Assembly (NCBI GenBank): GCA_050084985.1
Contig: JBITNC010000001.1
Coordinates: 69,378,001-69,442,000 of the forward strand
DNA: 64,000 nt
DNA from: Nageia nagi
Lineage: Eukaryota > Pinophyta
Direction: 5' to 3'
The notes beneath the pieces are model-generated. The model had not been told where the DNA came from. It was given only the letters and a program-made list of their open reading frames with translations, and ran no database searches. Below are positions 35,571-48,950 of the stretch, piece by piece. The translations under genes were made by a program, and so were the position numbers. Within the stretch, counting starts at the first letter, position 1. Every line of letters begins with the position of its first letter.

Positions 35571-36033
35571 CATCCATACCTCATGTTCTTTATTAGTAGT
35601 AACTGAGATTGGCTAAAAAAAATTTATAGAGATAATAATTTCCCATGCCAACATTTATGACCTGATAATTCAAATCATTTTTTCATATAATTTTAGTTAT
35701 CAGTAGTGATTCCTTTAGTGTGTCACTTTCAAATATCTCCACTTATGGATCATTTATGCAATTTACTTCATTGATCCTCTTAAGATGGATAGTTTTAGTG
35801 CCTTCATTTAGAATGTTCACCTATTTGTTTTGGAAAGGAAGCAAAAGATGACTATAATCTAAGGCCAGTTACCCTTCCAATTTAGTAGTAAATTCTCTAG
35901 AGAGATAAATTTTGAATACAAGTGGAAGATCAACTACAATAATTTCTTGGATAACATAAATATAAAGGAAGAGATTTAAGGTTATTTGAACACCTTTAAC
36001 ACTACCAACAACATCTACTAAGGAAGAATCTAA
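35571..36033 (-). other. Element A pol linker, decayed
   Basis: Stretch between the protease-like and RNase H-like blocks, with scattered readable minus-strand text and stops. No domain recognised. Confidence 0.4.
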
Positions 36034-36240
36034 CTATATGACACCATCAATGCATCTTGTAATGTACAATTTTATTTCATCTACAACAGCTTTAGGGATA
36101 ATAGTTATGGTAGCTCTAGTATCAATCATATAATTATTTACTATCCAACCTTCTAATCTCATGGATAAATACTGAGGTGAGGATCTTGTTACATCTATTG
36201 CAGCTAGTGAGACAACTTTAGACATAACATAGATAGGATT
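36034..36240 (-). pseudogene. Element A aspartic protease, decayed
   Basis: Open piece 36225-36034 reads LEGWIVNNYMIDTRATITIIPKAVVDEI. The retropepsin motif D-(S/T)-G-A is present as DTRAT, with the Gly replaced by Arg. The position, between gag and the rest of pol, supports the call. Confidence 0.65.
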
Positions 36241-38000
36241 TTCTTCATTTATCCTATTTTACTATTTCTTAATTTTAAAGCTTCTTGCAGAAGATCTAAT
36301 TAACCTGGTATCTTTAATACATCAAAAATTATCATCTTAGAAGGAGTTTTCTTCAATTCTTCCATAATAATATATGGAGTATATGGGATGAACTTACTTG
36401 GTTCCACTTGCTGATGTGTTGTGAAATGTTGAGTAGCCTTTGCTTTATGATAATCAATGATGAAAGGATATCTCAATGTATTGGGTCTTTTCTTTCTTCT
36501 AGACTTATTTTCTTATTGGAGTGGGGTTTGTTTCACCCAAGGCACTAGTACCTAGGTTTCATAGAATAGCACTCAAATGTGTTAGAATAGAACTTGGATT
36601 AAATAGGACTTGATGATATTGGTTTTGAGGCTAAGCTAAGGGAGTCTTAGTTTTCTTAGGCTTAGGTTGGACTTGAGTGGAATATTGATAGTGCTAAGTG
36701 GCTTGAGGCTACTGTGGGGTTGCTAAATAAGTTGCTCTAGTTTGAACATAATTTGCTTATTCTCCAACAAATCTTAGAACCCAAAAGTTGGCCATTGTGA
36801 GGTCAGTAGTAGGATCTGAAGCAAGTTCTACCATCTAGTTATAATGTAATCCCAAATACTAATGTTGATATAATATGCATGAATTTGGAAAATGAGGATC
36901 TAAACATGGTGAACACCATTTAGTAATGCTCAAAATAGCACTATCTATAGAACTGGTCATAACAGCATTCTCAATTATTTTAGGAAGATTAGACTATTAT
37001 AGTTGATTGACCTTAGACTAGAATCTTGGTTGATACTGATTATCATATCTTCTATAGTTGGAACCATGATTCTACCTTTCTTGTAGAGTGATCTTGTTGG
37101 ATATATTTTTGATAGTTATCTCCAATTGTCTTATCCTCTCCTATGCTTGAGATTTAGATTCAGTACCAACACTTATGGATGCAAGATCAGGTAATGCTAG
37201 TACCTAATTTTGAATAGTAGGCTTGGTAGGAGGTGGTAAGGCTAAGACTCTAGGGTGACCTATTTGTGGAGTCTATTTAGGAGGTAAAGTTGGAAATATA
37301 AGCATGATTATTTTGGGTTACATTTTACCAAAGGACACCAAGGTATATTCTACAGTCTTTATTATCTGGTAAACATCTAGGAATGTATCTCCTAACATAA
37401 CAATAAGCATATTGAGGTTAGGAAGAAAAGCTTTTTGGTAATATATTAGATCTTAAGCATTTCTTGGTCTTATCCTTGCTGGTATAGATTTCCAAATTCT
37501 TTCAAATATGATATTAAAATCATCAATAGACTCATGTGGATGTCTTTTGATACATGCTATGAGGCTAAGAAACATGCTACCATCACCATTTGTAAAAAAT
37601 CTTTTAATCAAGGCCTGACATAACTCTCCCCATGAATTTATAGATTGGGAGATGAGAGTTATAAACCATTCAATTGCTTTGCCTTTAAAAGAGTGTGATA
37701 ATAAACTTATCATCATAGTTTCATCAGTAATGTTGAAGCTTGAAGCTAATAATAATACATCTTAATAGTGCTCATATGGCATCTTTTCAAATCCATCATA
37801 CTTAGGTAAAAATTTAAAAGCTACTTGAGTTATAGGATATGAATTAGTAGCTACAACTAAAGGATGATTGTTATTCTAAGTAGGGAATTCTACTAGTTGA
37901 GCCATACTTGGAGGATATTTAGGAGGCAAAGGAGGTGAAGGATTTTTTGAGAATGAGTCAAATACAATTGACAAAGGGGTATCCCTTAAAGGGATCAAAG
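36241..38000 (-). pseudogene. Element A gag and Gln-rich linker, decayed
   Basis: The core (37716-37453) has the gypsy Gag fold signature: HSFKGKAIEWFITL, then INSWGELCQALIKRFF, then KRHPHESIDDFNIIFERI. Downstream on the minus strand a Gln/Pro-rich stretch (about 36520-36760) and a possible zinc finger (WCSPCLDPHFPNSCI, about 36870-36930) are readable between stops. Confidence 0.75.
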
Positions 38001-38271
38001 GAGATACACCTAAGATATTTTTCATCTAGTCCTCCTATAAGGAAGTGATAGCTATTAAAATATAGGCTATCTAAGGGAATTTTTGGCACTACTTCTAGTT
38101 AGTCTATGTTCTAGAGGTGCCAATGTTCAAAACTAATTAACTAGTTGATATCAGAGTCACTAATAATGTTACAAAAACCTTTTAATATTGAAGGATCAAT
38201 TTTATAACCCACCATATGAGGCCATCAAGCCTAACAATGCTCACTAAACATGAAATTTAGCTTATGTCCCA
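38001..38271 (-). other. Element A leader
   Basis: Non-coding DNA between the 5' LTR and gag. A primer site could not be recognised at the LTR edge (sense strand reads TGATGGGACATAAGC). Confidence 0.4.
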
Positions 38272-40250
38272 TCAGTTATGCCAAAAATAGAACTAGCTAC
38301 TATTGATTGGTATAACATAACCTCAAGGGTTTGGTCTAGTTGTATTCTCCACTTCCTACAATGGTAGGTTCCTTAAAAGAGTAAAAGGTGGAGGGATGCA
38401 CTTGTGTTGGTTTTCTGCTCAATCTTTGATTTATAGGCTAGTTCTTATCTATGTATAAGGTTAAACGTAATAGGAAAGAAATAAAAAGATGAAAAGTTAT
38501 AGGAAAGAGATAAATAAATAAACAACTAAAATAGGAAATTTACAACCCAATCATTGCAACATAAGTAGCAATCCATAGCCAAGATTAAGAATAGCAGACT
38601 ATCTCACACTTGGGGTCTCACAATCATAATACATAGCCATAATTTGAAGAAAACATTATACACATAACATTCATAAAAGCAATAATAGCCACTTTATTGC
38701 AAGAGGAAAAAGCATAATGTATTTGGATTATCATATGTGAATTGCTTTTACAAATTAAGGCAAATTTTCTAGAATGTCCAACCTTCTTAATTTCTAAAAA
38801 CTAGCTATTTATACAACTTCTCCCTCTTTGAGTGGTTGAATCTCATTAATGTACATTACTACTAGCATTGAATGAAACTACTACAATAGCACTATTTACA
38901 TAAATGTTACAACTATGCTAGATTATATAGTGAACAAGTGCTAATCAACATCAACTATTTGAACTATCTGGGGATTTGTACCTTCTGGTCAACCATGTCT
39001 ATAGACTTGCAATTCTTCTAATATGTCATTGATTGCTCCTTCCTCAACCCTATAGCTGATTGAATATAACATTATTGCTAATTAAATGTAGCAATATAGT
39101 TGATTGAGAAGTTATTTTATTGCACATTGATTGGTATGATTTGGTTGTATACTTTATTAGCCTCCATCTCTACAATCTTTATGATCTCTACTATAAATGT
39201 TAGCAATCAAAGTGATGATGGTTGGTAGACATTATGTTTGCTTGAATCAAAAATAATTGCCATTATTATGTGGAAATGAGTTGGTGTTGACACATTAAGA
39301 ATGCCTCAGGGGTCAAACACTTAATATGAAATGGACCTGGGTGTTCTTTCTCATGCACTACTCTTTTACTTTCTTGGCAGGCTTTATGTTCCTCTTTCGA
39401 GCTTTGTTGATGATTTGGTTCTTCCAAGACCCACTTATTTTTACCAAAATTTATGATGTCATCCTTCAAAATCCCTAGGTACTATTTATATTTTGATTCA
39501 ACTAGGATTGATTGATTTTAGCTAAAAACCATGATGTTATCTTTCAAAATTTCTAAGCTCTATTGATGATCTGGTTCTTTTGGGACTCGTTGATTTTCAC
39601 AAAAAAATATGATATCACCTTCTAAAATCACCAATCTCTATTGATGTTCTTCAAAAGTCTTCACGCACCATTTCTTATTTCAATAATTATTGATTTTGAT
39701 CAAAAAATATGATGTCATCCTTCAAAATCCTCAAGCACTGTTGATATTCTTCAAAAATGGAACTTTGAATATGTATAGGTTTTGGACATTTATGCTAGTA
39801 ATTCCTAAGGACTCTAAGGTAATAAATATGACTCTAGGAACTTTTACATGCATGACTTCTTGAGTATACTTGTATAAGATGACATGATTCTTGGGGACTC
39901 TCAACTCCTGGTTACTAAAGAATAAAAGAATACAAAATTAACACAAGTATCATTGACATAACTTCCATGTAACCTTATTTATATAATTCTTGGGTACTAA
40001 AGAATGAAAAAATTCCTAGGTGACTTTATTTACTAAAAAAAAAATGACTTTTGATATTGTAAGGAAAATCAATGAGAAAGAGGAAGAATTTATACAACAA
40101 TCTTGCAAGTCATGAAGATCTTGAAAGAATAGTGTTCCCCCCATGTACTTTTATATACATAACTCTTGGGTATTAATTAAAGAATGAAATAATAAAGAAT
40201 GAAGAATAGTATAATTACCCAAATTTTGAGTGTTATTCTAGAGAAATATA
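38272..40250 (-). repeat. Element A LTR (5' LTR, right in window)
   Basis: About 1979 bp aligned with 15136-17107. The inner edge is imprecise because the first 60 bp have diverged. It carries the same four internal sub-repeats at about 39425-39750. Confidence 0.72.
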
Positions 40251-41112
40251 GTAACTTACACACATTTAATCATATTTTACCTTGTTATCATATATTTCTT
40301 AGGTTATGTTCTTATGTTTCACATTAGGTACACCAAGATGGATTCAACCAATATTCAAAGGATCAAATGGTGATATCATTTCTGATATAAGTGTAAGTAT
40401 CTCTAACCTATGGAAATCATGTCAAGACTATATCTTGATAGTCAATACCCTACTCTTAGGTATTTCTAAATATTTCCTATCTAGATTGGAATCTTGTTAT
40501 CACTCAAGAAAATATTTGTCATCCATCTTCATGATTATATGTTTGACTCATCTTGTCAATATTATGTTATGCATTGATCCTTGGTGGTGAAATATACTCA
40601 TTAATAACCTTAGCATTCGCATTGAAATGCTTACTTGCATTGTTATTTTTGTACTTAGTGCTCATAATGGCATCCACACTCATGTTACCCTTATTTCTAT
40701 TGTTAGTCATGGGATTCACACATCAAGGTCACCTCTCTCTAATAATTTCATCCTATATATATTCATATTTGATATAGGTAAATATACATATGTATTTGTC
40801 TTACACTTGATTCCTTTCCCTTTAGGGTGTGTAGCTCACTTTACATTTTGACATCAATGTAATTCGTTATTTATGTTACTACATTGTTGTATTCTCTTAT
40901 TCATGTATGTTTATCTAAGTTAATTATCTTAGGTTTATCATACAATAAATGTTTATGTACTTTTATTTCATTTATATGTAAACCCTAGGTGTACCAAAAC
41001 ACATATTAACACCTACTTTTCATACAAGAACCAAGCACATTAATGTATAGAACCACTTCATCAAGGACATGATTGAATAGAACCAAGCAAAATATTCACC
41101 AAGTGGGAGAAT
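40251..41112. other. Unassigned DNA, possibly the 3' interior of an old copia
   Basis: Overlapping open frames of 74-94 codons (40306-40851) show no family resemblance. The last bases (caccaagtgggagaa, 41098-41112) look like a copia polypurine tract. Confidence 0.35.
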
Positions 41113-41358
41113 GTTGTGGTTTAGGGTTGAGGGTTTTCCTATATATTTATTGTAGTGCTCCATTTGTACCAAGTTGTTTATTGTAAGCAATAATATATAA
41201 GAAGAAGAAGCTCTTAATATGCTGGAGTAGCCCATATTGGATGAACCAATGTAAATATTATGTGTTTCTTATGTTTGTGAGATTGTTGTGTTTTGATTAA
41301 TTCATTTTTTGTATTATAATTTCAAAATAGGTTTATATAATACTCTTCATCTCTCCAC
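41113..41358 (+). repeat. LTR-like fragment after a polypurine tract
   Basis: Begins TGTTGTGGTTTAGGG right after CCAAGTGGGAGAA, as a copia 3' LTR would. The end is not defined, because it runs into copia coding text (element F). It shares the phrase agcccatattggatgaacc with the region near 830. Confidence 0.5.
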
Positions 41359-41900
41359 ATGAATATCATTAGAAAGTAGCTAAGAGGATCCTTAGGTATG
41401 TCAGTGGTACCAAATTCTTTGGTGTATGGTATAAATTATCTTATTCTAACATCCTTGAAATATACATCAATGTCGATAGGATTGGTAATCTTTATGATAT
41501 GAAAAGCACATCTGATTATGATTTTTTTTTGTCTCATGTTTCAAAGAGAATAAATAAGCAATAGACTATTACTCTTTTCATTGGTAAATTAAAATACATG
41601 GTTACCTCCTCTTCTTACACTCAAGCCATTTGGATGGCTCAATTATTTGAAAACCTAGGTTTGACTCCTCCCTTGTCCATTCCCATACAATGTGATAATA
41701 CCAACATTATTACTATGATTAAGAACTTAATGTTTCATAGTTAGAGAAAGCATATCAAAATTCGATATAACTTTATGCAAGACCTTGTGATTGATGGATT
41801 CACTAAATTCACTTTTTGTAAGTCTAAAGATTAACTTGCAGATATTTTCACCAAGGCCCTACCTAAGGATAGATTCCTTAGCCTCTAGAATTAACTTGGA
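41359..41900 (+). pseudogene. Element F: copia RNase H fragment
   Basis: Plus-strand text reads KVAKRILRYVSGTKFFGVWY, then a broken version of the DRKSTSGY block (DMKSTSDY), then SHVSKRINKQ, QCDNTNIITMIKN, RKHIKIRYNFMQD and LADIFTKALPKDRF. This is the C-terminal RNase H part of a copia polyprotein. Stops occur, for example TAG where Gln is expected. No RT or gag is attached. Confidence 0.8.
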
Positions 41901-44900
41901 ATTTAACCCATTTACATCAATGGGAAGAATAAAGGAATTTAATATTCTATATTTTATTTCCACACTTTTGATCAACATCCACCAACATGCCAAAAGCTAC
42001 CTTTTCCGCCATAACTATTCATATATTGGATTAATCACAATTGTAGGAGTTATAGATATTAGTATAGGTATATTCATGAGATCTTAATTCTCATATATAC
42101 GATCTTGTATTGATACAAATCTGATTTTATACTTAAGTATGGACTCCCAAATTCTCTAACCTTCTAGGTGCTCTATTTATGTGTTTTACTTAATTCTCTA
42201 AGTGAATTTGTAACCTATAAAACCTTGTGGAGCCTTAAATACTCCATTTTATTCTTGTATAAATAGATAATCTATTTTAAATTTTAGGTTAATGCTTTAT
42301 TATAATGTTATGTTGTCATTTTGGCTCTAATATAAAGCAATCATATTTGCTCTACAATTCTTTATGGTTGTGTAGTGTGTTTCCTTTTCAAAGCTTGTAT
42401 GTATGAGAAAAAACTTGAATATATTTATAAGAGTGCTTTATGTCTATTATAAGTTATATTTATCTATTTAGGATCATTTTAGCTATGTGGGTATCTATTA
42501 TATTTCCTTTTTAAGCAATAGTTTTTGATATTTTCATGATTGAGTCAAACTACCTTATTTTGAATTAGTTTACTTTCAAGAGCTATAACTTATGTTATAG
42601 ATCTTATTTTAGTGTGTTACTTTTTTTGTAAATATAAATTCAATACCCTTACAATAATATATAGCACACCATGTTTCATTTTTTTATCACACTCATAAAT
42701 CACAAAATATAAACCTATTATTTTGTAGTCTTGTTTAGAAAGCTTCAAGGAGTCATCTACTTCAATTATACTTTTGATCTTTCCATCCTCCTTAAATATT
42801 TTTCCTAATATTTTTCATTAGGTAGATAATTTTTTCTAGTTAATTTTATGGTCCAGGTACTAGGTTTGATTTAGAAACAACCAAGTTACATCCCTTCAAA
42901 GTTGGCCCTACAAACTAGTCACTTTTCCTAGAAATTTCCAACTTTCCTAGAATTTGAACTTTTTCGCAATTTGGTGGAGTTCAAGCCACTTAAAACCTAG
43001 AAAATTGTGGTAATATTTAATTTTTATAATTTTTTACAAATTGAGAAATTTTGATCTTATTGGAAATTTTTGAACTTTGGCATTATCAAATTTTTCATTA
43101 TTTTGGGCTCAAGAAAGTTATTTTTCATCCTGGGAACTTCAAATTCATATTCCAAGAGATCTATAAATTTATTTTTAGGTGTGTGAGTAAATATTGGAAA
43201 TTTATTTTTATCCTATATCCAATTATAATATTTAATTAATATTTTGGGTAAATTTTATTTTTCTCAGATTTTCTAAAATTTTAGAACCTCTATTTCTCCA
43301 TTTGGTCTCATAACTTAGAGTCTAGGAATATCAAATTCTTTAATTTGTATTAGAATATTAGGTAAATTTTTATCAATTTATGGTTGGTAAACCTTTAAAT
43401 TTCATATTTATTTTAGATACAATATTTTCCCAAGCTTTTTCATCCATCCATCTTTATTCATATCTTGTTCAATAATGTAGATCCGAGGGCATTTACGATT
43501 GGGAGTTCCAAACATAACATGATATGGCTCAAAACAAAATAGTTACTACCTAGAAGAAGATTTTTATTACATTATTTCTTATTTTGTATAAAATTTAAGC
43601 AAAATAAATATAAAACTAGGAATATATATTATACAAAATGATGTGACCATCAAAAATGAAATATTTCTCTTACCCAAAAAAAGGTTACTTTAGCTAATTT
43701 GAGATGGATATCTTACTAATCAAAGATGATCTTTAGAATTGATGCATGGTGGGGAAAGCAATTCAAAAATATTCTAAGATATTATACATATAAAACACTC
43801 CATGCATCATGATATTATATCCTTACCCCAAAAAGGCATAGTCTTCAGCTACTTCTAGATCATTACATGAGTTGGTGTGGCCTTCATTCTTATATCCCTT
43901 AATGCTTGCAAAATGATATTTTTATGTGTGTAGATAAAGAATATAGAATATTAAGGGGAAAATAAAGATACAAGAGTGGATATGATACTAAGGAAGGAAT
44001 TATTTATGAATGGTATAAGAAGGCAATCCTTGAGGAAGGTATGGTGGAGGCAAATGGGTAAAGGAAATGGTGAGGTGATGTCGTGGGAGAAAATAAAGCA
44101 CTTCTAAATAGATTAGAGGTATGGGTGGTATAATATCCCCATTTACATGGTCACCATATTAGAATATCATTTTGCAAGCTTCACATGACATCATTCCTCT
44201 CTTTTTGATCTATCATCTTCTTCTTCTTTCTTCTATAAAGATGCAAGGAGTCAAAGGATTATATTTATAGGTGAACTTGAGTTGTTGTAAACCTATCTAG
44301 AACTAGCTAGTCCTCATGATGTGCAATCATCTCTAGATTTGCTAAGATCTTTAGAGAAATATTAGGATATCCTTCTATTATCATCTATCTACTTGACCCT
44401 AACTTATTTTAATCACATGGAGATTCTTCCTTTTATCATGTGGGGATCAATATTTTGTGATCTCTTTTACTAATTGAAATAGAGAAAATACAAATAAATA
44501 TGTTTCCACCCTTGTCCAATCAATATAATGGTTAGATATCTCAATCAATGTTCCATTTATAAAATAGATTCAAAATTATTAATGGGCTCCATCAAGCATA
44601 CAAAAATTATTAATTGGAAGAGTAGAACCTTCTCATCTAGGCATTGGATGGAAATAAATCCCTAACCTTTAAATTTTAAATAGGTCATTTCCTATTTCCA
44701 AATAGGTATGGAAAGCTCCATTTTGTAAATATAAATTATTTTATGTGAACTTTAAAAGTTACAATAAAGAGAAGAAATGTATTGAAAATGGAAAAGTAAT
44801 AAATACAAGATATAAGGTGCATGGAAAGCAAAAGTAAATGACCCTAAGGTTTGCATGCCTACAATTTCAATAACAAGATCATTGCAACCATTGAGCTATT

Positions 44901-45292
44901 AGAAATAGGTCAAAATATATTACAAAATCTAGATACCTAAACCTAATAGCTTTAGTTTAACACAAATCCCATTTCCAACAATTGGAATGTATAATTTAAA
45001 TGCCATGGTACATGGAAGGGTGAGGAACTATCACATAATTGGTCATTCATGAAAGTAATCCATATTAAAAAGATCAAGTAGTGAGTTAATCAATTTATCA
45101 AAAATATTTTACCAACCATTCTCTCAAGTTCAATCTCTTCATTTACCATATATTCCTAATTAATATCCATACATACAACAATGCTAATAGCTAATTGACT
45201 AAAAACCTTGTCCATGTAGATAAACATCATATTAACTATAACAAAATTATACATAGAGGTTATAGGTATTTGGTAATTAGGAAAATATCTTC
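41901..45292. other. Unassigned AT-rich DNA
   Basis: No gene supported. It contains a repeat shared with 52110-52380 (listed separately) and, near 44250-44280, a TATA-like ttatatttatagg resembling a minus- or plus-strand LTR promoter. The frame 43051-43239 has no family resemblance. Confidence 0.35.
43410..43680 (+). repeat. Dispersed repeat, left copy
   Basis: Shares tacaatattttc, catccatccat, tgtagatccgagg-like text and ataaaactaggaatatat ... acaaaatgatgtgaccat with 52110-52380, in the same orientation. The two lie either side of element E. Confidence 0.7.
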
Positions 45293-45702
45293 TATTAGGA
45301 TCCCACATCCTAACATTTTAGTGTTAGTATTAGTTATTTTAATTAAATTATCAACCTATATTGTAAACTGTAATACTGTGATTATAAAGGCGAGGCCCAA
45401 TTTTCCATTACTATTAGGGTTAGGGTTAGTATATTATAAATAGGTATAAGTGTGTGGAGAAATGCATCTTGAACATTATTTTCACTTTTGGAGTTGTAAG
45501 GAGGTATCCCCCTCAAAGTGGCCTATGATTCTATTACTATTTAGTAAAATTCTATCTTTTTTGCTTATTGTTAATATTTCATGTTCTATTTATCAATGCA
45601 TGCTCTTTTATTTCCATTAGATTAGTTATCATTTTCTTGTTCAAATTGATATTCATTTACATTTCTATAATATTTCCATTTCATATTTATAGCATCATAA
45701 CA
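45293..45702 (+). repeat. Element E 5' LTR
   Basis: Starts TATTAGGATC (TG changed to TA), ends CATAACA, and matches 50903-51311. Confidence 0.9.
45435..45442 (+). promoter_or_regulatory. Element E TATA box
   Basis: TATAAATA in the 5' LTR, repeated at the same place in the 3' LTR. Confidence 0.65.
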
Positions 45703-45703
45703 T

Positions 45704-45715
45704 CTGGTATAAGCG
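45704..45715 (+). other. Element E primer-binding site, degenerate
   Basis: ctggtataagcg just after the LTR resembles CTGGTATCAGAGC with small losses. Confidence 0.55.
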
Positions 45716-46484
45716 TTATTTCTAGGTCCATTTTATTGTAAGAAAAAAAAATTCTTAAAGGTCTAAGCTAAAAACCCTATATCAAGGTTTTAAAATATCC
45801 AAGAGGATCTATCATATTTGGCTTAGCACACTTGCCCATAAAGTTTTGTGTGAAGTGAGGTGCAAAAAAATCTACACCAATACTCAAGTCTCAGATAGAA
45901 CCCTACACAAAATCAAACTCCACATATCGATAGGTATATCAAAGACTATCTAGGCTATAAATAGAAACTAAGTAGGAAGCTATGTTGATCATTTGTAAAC
46001 TATAATGCACTAGCAAGTGTCATTGGAAAGTTACTTATCATAGAATCCATCTTTGTAGCCTCTTTCCTTGCAAAATTTGGATAGGAGAGGTGTTTAGACA
46101 AGCCTACAAAGTAGATAATCCTTACCCTAGAATCATTCCTTCACACAAAAACCCTTGATTCAGGAGGTAGAATGTATGACATGGAATTTTTTAGAGCCAC
46201 CAAAAATAGCAATTCAAAGGTAGCAATACCTTTAGAGGTAAATAACTAAACATCTATACCATTTTAGCATTTGTTAGCAAAAGCAGAGACCCACAAACAT
46301 AAAAAAAAAAGTTTGGAAGTCCAAAAATCATCATCAAGAGACCTATCCCATTATGATAATATTTTTGAGCTGATCATTTTGGTAGATTACACTCATACAC
46401 TTTTATGGGCACTTTTTATAAATAGTAATTTCTAAAAATAGTAGTTTCTATAAATAATAGCTTCAAAAATAGTAGTTTCCAAAA

Positions 46485-47448
46485 ATGGCACCTAAGAAAA
46501 GATCCTAAATAGCAGCATAAGCTAATCCTACCATGATGATATTTTAACTATGATCTAACAAATGGTATATACACTTAACAGCACATTCAAGGCTAAAATC
46601 TAACAACTATAAACCTAAATACAAGCCATTAATAGTAAGTGTGATAGTGTCCAACTAAGTATCAATCATAACAACAATGCATCCAGTTCACAACAATCAA
46701 GGTAGTCAAGAAATTCATAGGGGTATCATCATAACTTTCAAGGCCAACAAGGTGGTTTCATTCTTCCTTGTACAACCAAATTGGATTTTTCTTGATTTGA
46801 TGGAGATGATCCCACTAGCTAGATTTATAAGTCTGAATAGTATTTTACATTGAACCAAATTCCATAAGATTTGAAGGTGCACATGGCAACTTTTCATTTG
46901 GATCATGATCCTCTCTAATGGCACTAGTGGTACTCAAAAACTCATCCTACTCCTTCATGGTATTAATTTACTCAACAATTATTGATCCATTTTGGTCCTA
47001 GTGACTATGAAGATTTCACAAGGGATTGACCAAGTTATGTCAAACCACAATAGTCAAAGAATACCAAAATTAGTTTGACAAACTAGAAAATCACATAGAG
47101 GAGTTGGATGACACATTTTTTACAAGTTATTTTATTAGGGGATTAAAGGAAGAAATTAAACTAGAGGTTAAAATGTTTAATCCCAAAACTATGATGGATG
47201 CTATTGCTTTGACAAGGCTCATTGAACATAAAGCTAGTGCTCATTGATGAAATGTAAGGCCCCCATTCACAAAGACACATAATAATTCCCATTATTCTAA
47301 TAACACAAGTGCCCCACCATTGAATCACATAATCCGAACTAAGAAGTTGACATGGGAGGAAATGGAAGAGCATCGAAAGAAGGGTTTTTGATATAATTGT
47401 GATGAGAAATTTTTTCATGATCATCATTGTACTCAACAAAGGTTATGT
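46485..47448 (+). pseudogene. Element E gag, decayed
   Basis: Begins MAPKKRS, then TAA where Gln is expected. Later text includes IEELDDTFFTSYFIRGLKEE, then KTMMDAIALTRLIEHK, the typical chromovirus Gag C-terminal core. A zinc-knuckle remnant follows at about 47390-47430: the first Cys codon is now TGA, then YNCDEKFFHDHHC. The 46700-46960 part is poorly readable. Confidence 0.75.
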
Positions 47449-47793
47449 TTGCTTAATGTTGATGCTCCTAGTGAGGAGGAATATGAGAGTGCACTTGAAG
47501 AGGATACAAAGGAAATTCTAGATGAGGAGGCCCTAATTATCTCTTATAATGCATTGGTAAGAATTACTACCCCTCAAAATATGAAGGTTAAAGGGTTTTT
47601 TAAAAACTGCACTCTCATCATACTGTTGGATTTAGGAATTACTCATAATTTCATTGATCCATGGGTGGCTAAGGCTATTGATTATTACATCCAGCCTACA
47701 AATAATTTTAAAGCTATGGTTGGTAATAGAGGAAAAATAGCATGTAAAGGCACATGTCAAAATGTCAAATTGAGTAGGGGCACTATACTTTGA
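47449..47793 (+). pseudogene. Element E protease region
   Basis: 114 open codons: an acidic start (SEEEYESALEEDTKE), then ISYNALVRITTPQNMKVKG and IILLDLGITHNFID. In related elements the last motif is D-S-G-(S/A)-T-H-N-F. Here the Ser is Leu, so catalysis is doubtful. It follows gag directly. Confidence 0.8.
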
Positions 47794-48180
47794 AAAGTGA
47801 TATGTATGCTTTACCACTTAGGGGATGTGATATGGTTTTATGGGTGCAATGACTAAGGACTTTGGGCACCATGTAGTGAAATTTTGTAGAGCTATGGATG
47901 ACCTTCAAGATAGCCAAACAAGAGCATATCTTAGGAAATTATAGGTTGGACCTTGACAAATTATGATCTCCCATTGCATGGAAAAGATCCTATGGAAAAC
48001 TAGGAAGGGAATGCTAGCATAGCTATACTCCTTAACAATCACTAAATCTAAATTCATAGAGCCTAAGGACCTATAGCCCATCTTGAGTAAGCATGCACGT
48101 GCCTTTGAGGAACTAATAGGCTTACCACCCTAGCGATCTCATGATCATGCTATCTAGTTGGTGCTGGGAAGTCAACCACT

Positions 48181-48950
48181 AAACATTCATCCTTATTAGT
48201 ATCCTTGTTTACAAAAAAATGAAATTGAAAAATTGGTTCTGGAACTGTTGGATGTAGGAGTAATCTGACCTAGTGTAAGGCCATATTCTTCTCCAATTAT
48301 ATAGGTTCATAAAAAGATGGATCATGGCATATGTGTGTGAATTTTAGGGCCCTCAACAAAATTACCATCAAAGATAAATTTTCCATACCAATCATTGCTT
48401 AATTATCGGATGAATTGCATGGGGAAAGATATTTTTCCACGTTGGACCTACAATCTGGATATCATCAAATCCACCTCAAGGAGGAGGATATACCAAAAAT
48501 TGTATTTCACACCATTCATGGATGTTATGAGTTCTTAGTCATGCCTTTTGGCCTCACAAATGCTATATCCACATTTCAAAGTTTAATGAATTAGGTGTTT
48601 CATCTATTCTTCAAGAAGTTTATTTTAGTTTTCTTTAATGATATCTTGATCTATAGTAAGACATGGTAGGAACACATGGCACATGTTGACCAAACCTTAC
48701 AAATTTTGAGGGAACATCAATTATATGCAAAAAAATCCAAATGTTCATTTAGTAAGAGGGAAATTGACTACTTAGGCCATATTATATCTGAAGAGAGAGT
48801 TAAGGTGGATCCACATAAGATTACTAATAGGTAGAATTGGTCTATTCCTACATCTTTGAAAAGTCTTCAAGGATTCTTGGGGTTGACAATCTATTATAAG
48901 AAATTTGTGAAAGATTATGGTAAGAATGCAGACCTCTAATAATGTTGTTG
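48181..48950 (+). pseudogene. Element E reverse transcriptase, decayed
   Basis: Readable: [64 protein letters not shown] (catalytic Asp), [20 protein letters not shown], then FFNDILIYSKT, where the YVDD box has lost its first Asp (D to N), then LGHIISEERVKVDPHKI. Stops at former Gln/Arg/Trp codons. Confidence 0.9.

Larger units (their letters stand above)
15136..40250 (-). mobile_element. Element A: Tat-like Ty3/gypsy retrotransposon, decayed and split by element B
   Basis: Two direct repeats of similar length (about 1972 and 1979 bp) bound a minus-strand set in the order gag, protease, RNase H-like block, RT, RNase H, integrase and an extra ORF. Removing element B (22093-34901) leaves about 12.3 kb, and pol reads on across the B insertion point. 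Every domain carries stops, and several catalytic residues are changed, so it is inactive. The RT text (PFGISNVGATFQRAM) is closest to Tat-type plant gypsy elements, by family knowledge. LTR edges are approximate and I found no convincing target duplication. Confidence 0.8.

Noticed and set aside
15117-40260. acttaca at 15117-15123 and 40254-40260 as a target duplication of element A
   Set aside because: It does not abut the TG and CA ends suggested by the LTR alignment, and gypsy target duplications are 5 bp; likely chance.
40306-40851. Three overlapping open frames of 74-94 codons
   Set aside because: Hydrophobic text typical of AT-rich non-coding DNA; overlapping frames on the same strand with no conserved motif.
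45410-45430. Telomere-like TTAGGG runs in the element E LTR (and ttagggtta in the H/I LTRs)
   Set aside because: Only two or three short units inside LTRs; plant telomeres are TTTAGGG and far longer.
47161-47439. 92-codon minus-strand frame
   Set aside because: Antisense to readable element E gag text (GLKEE..., zinc-knuckle remnant).
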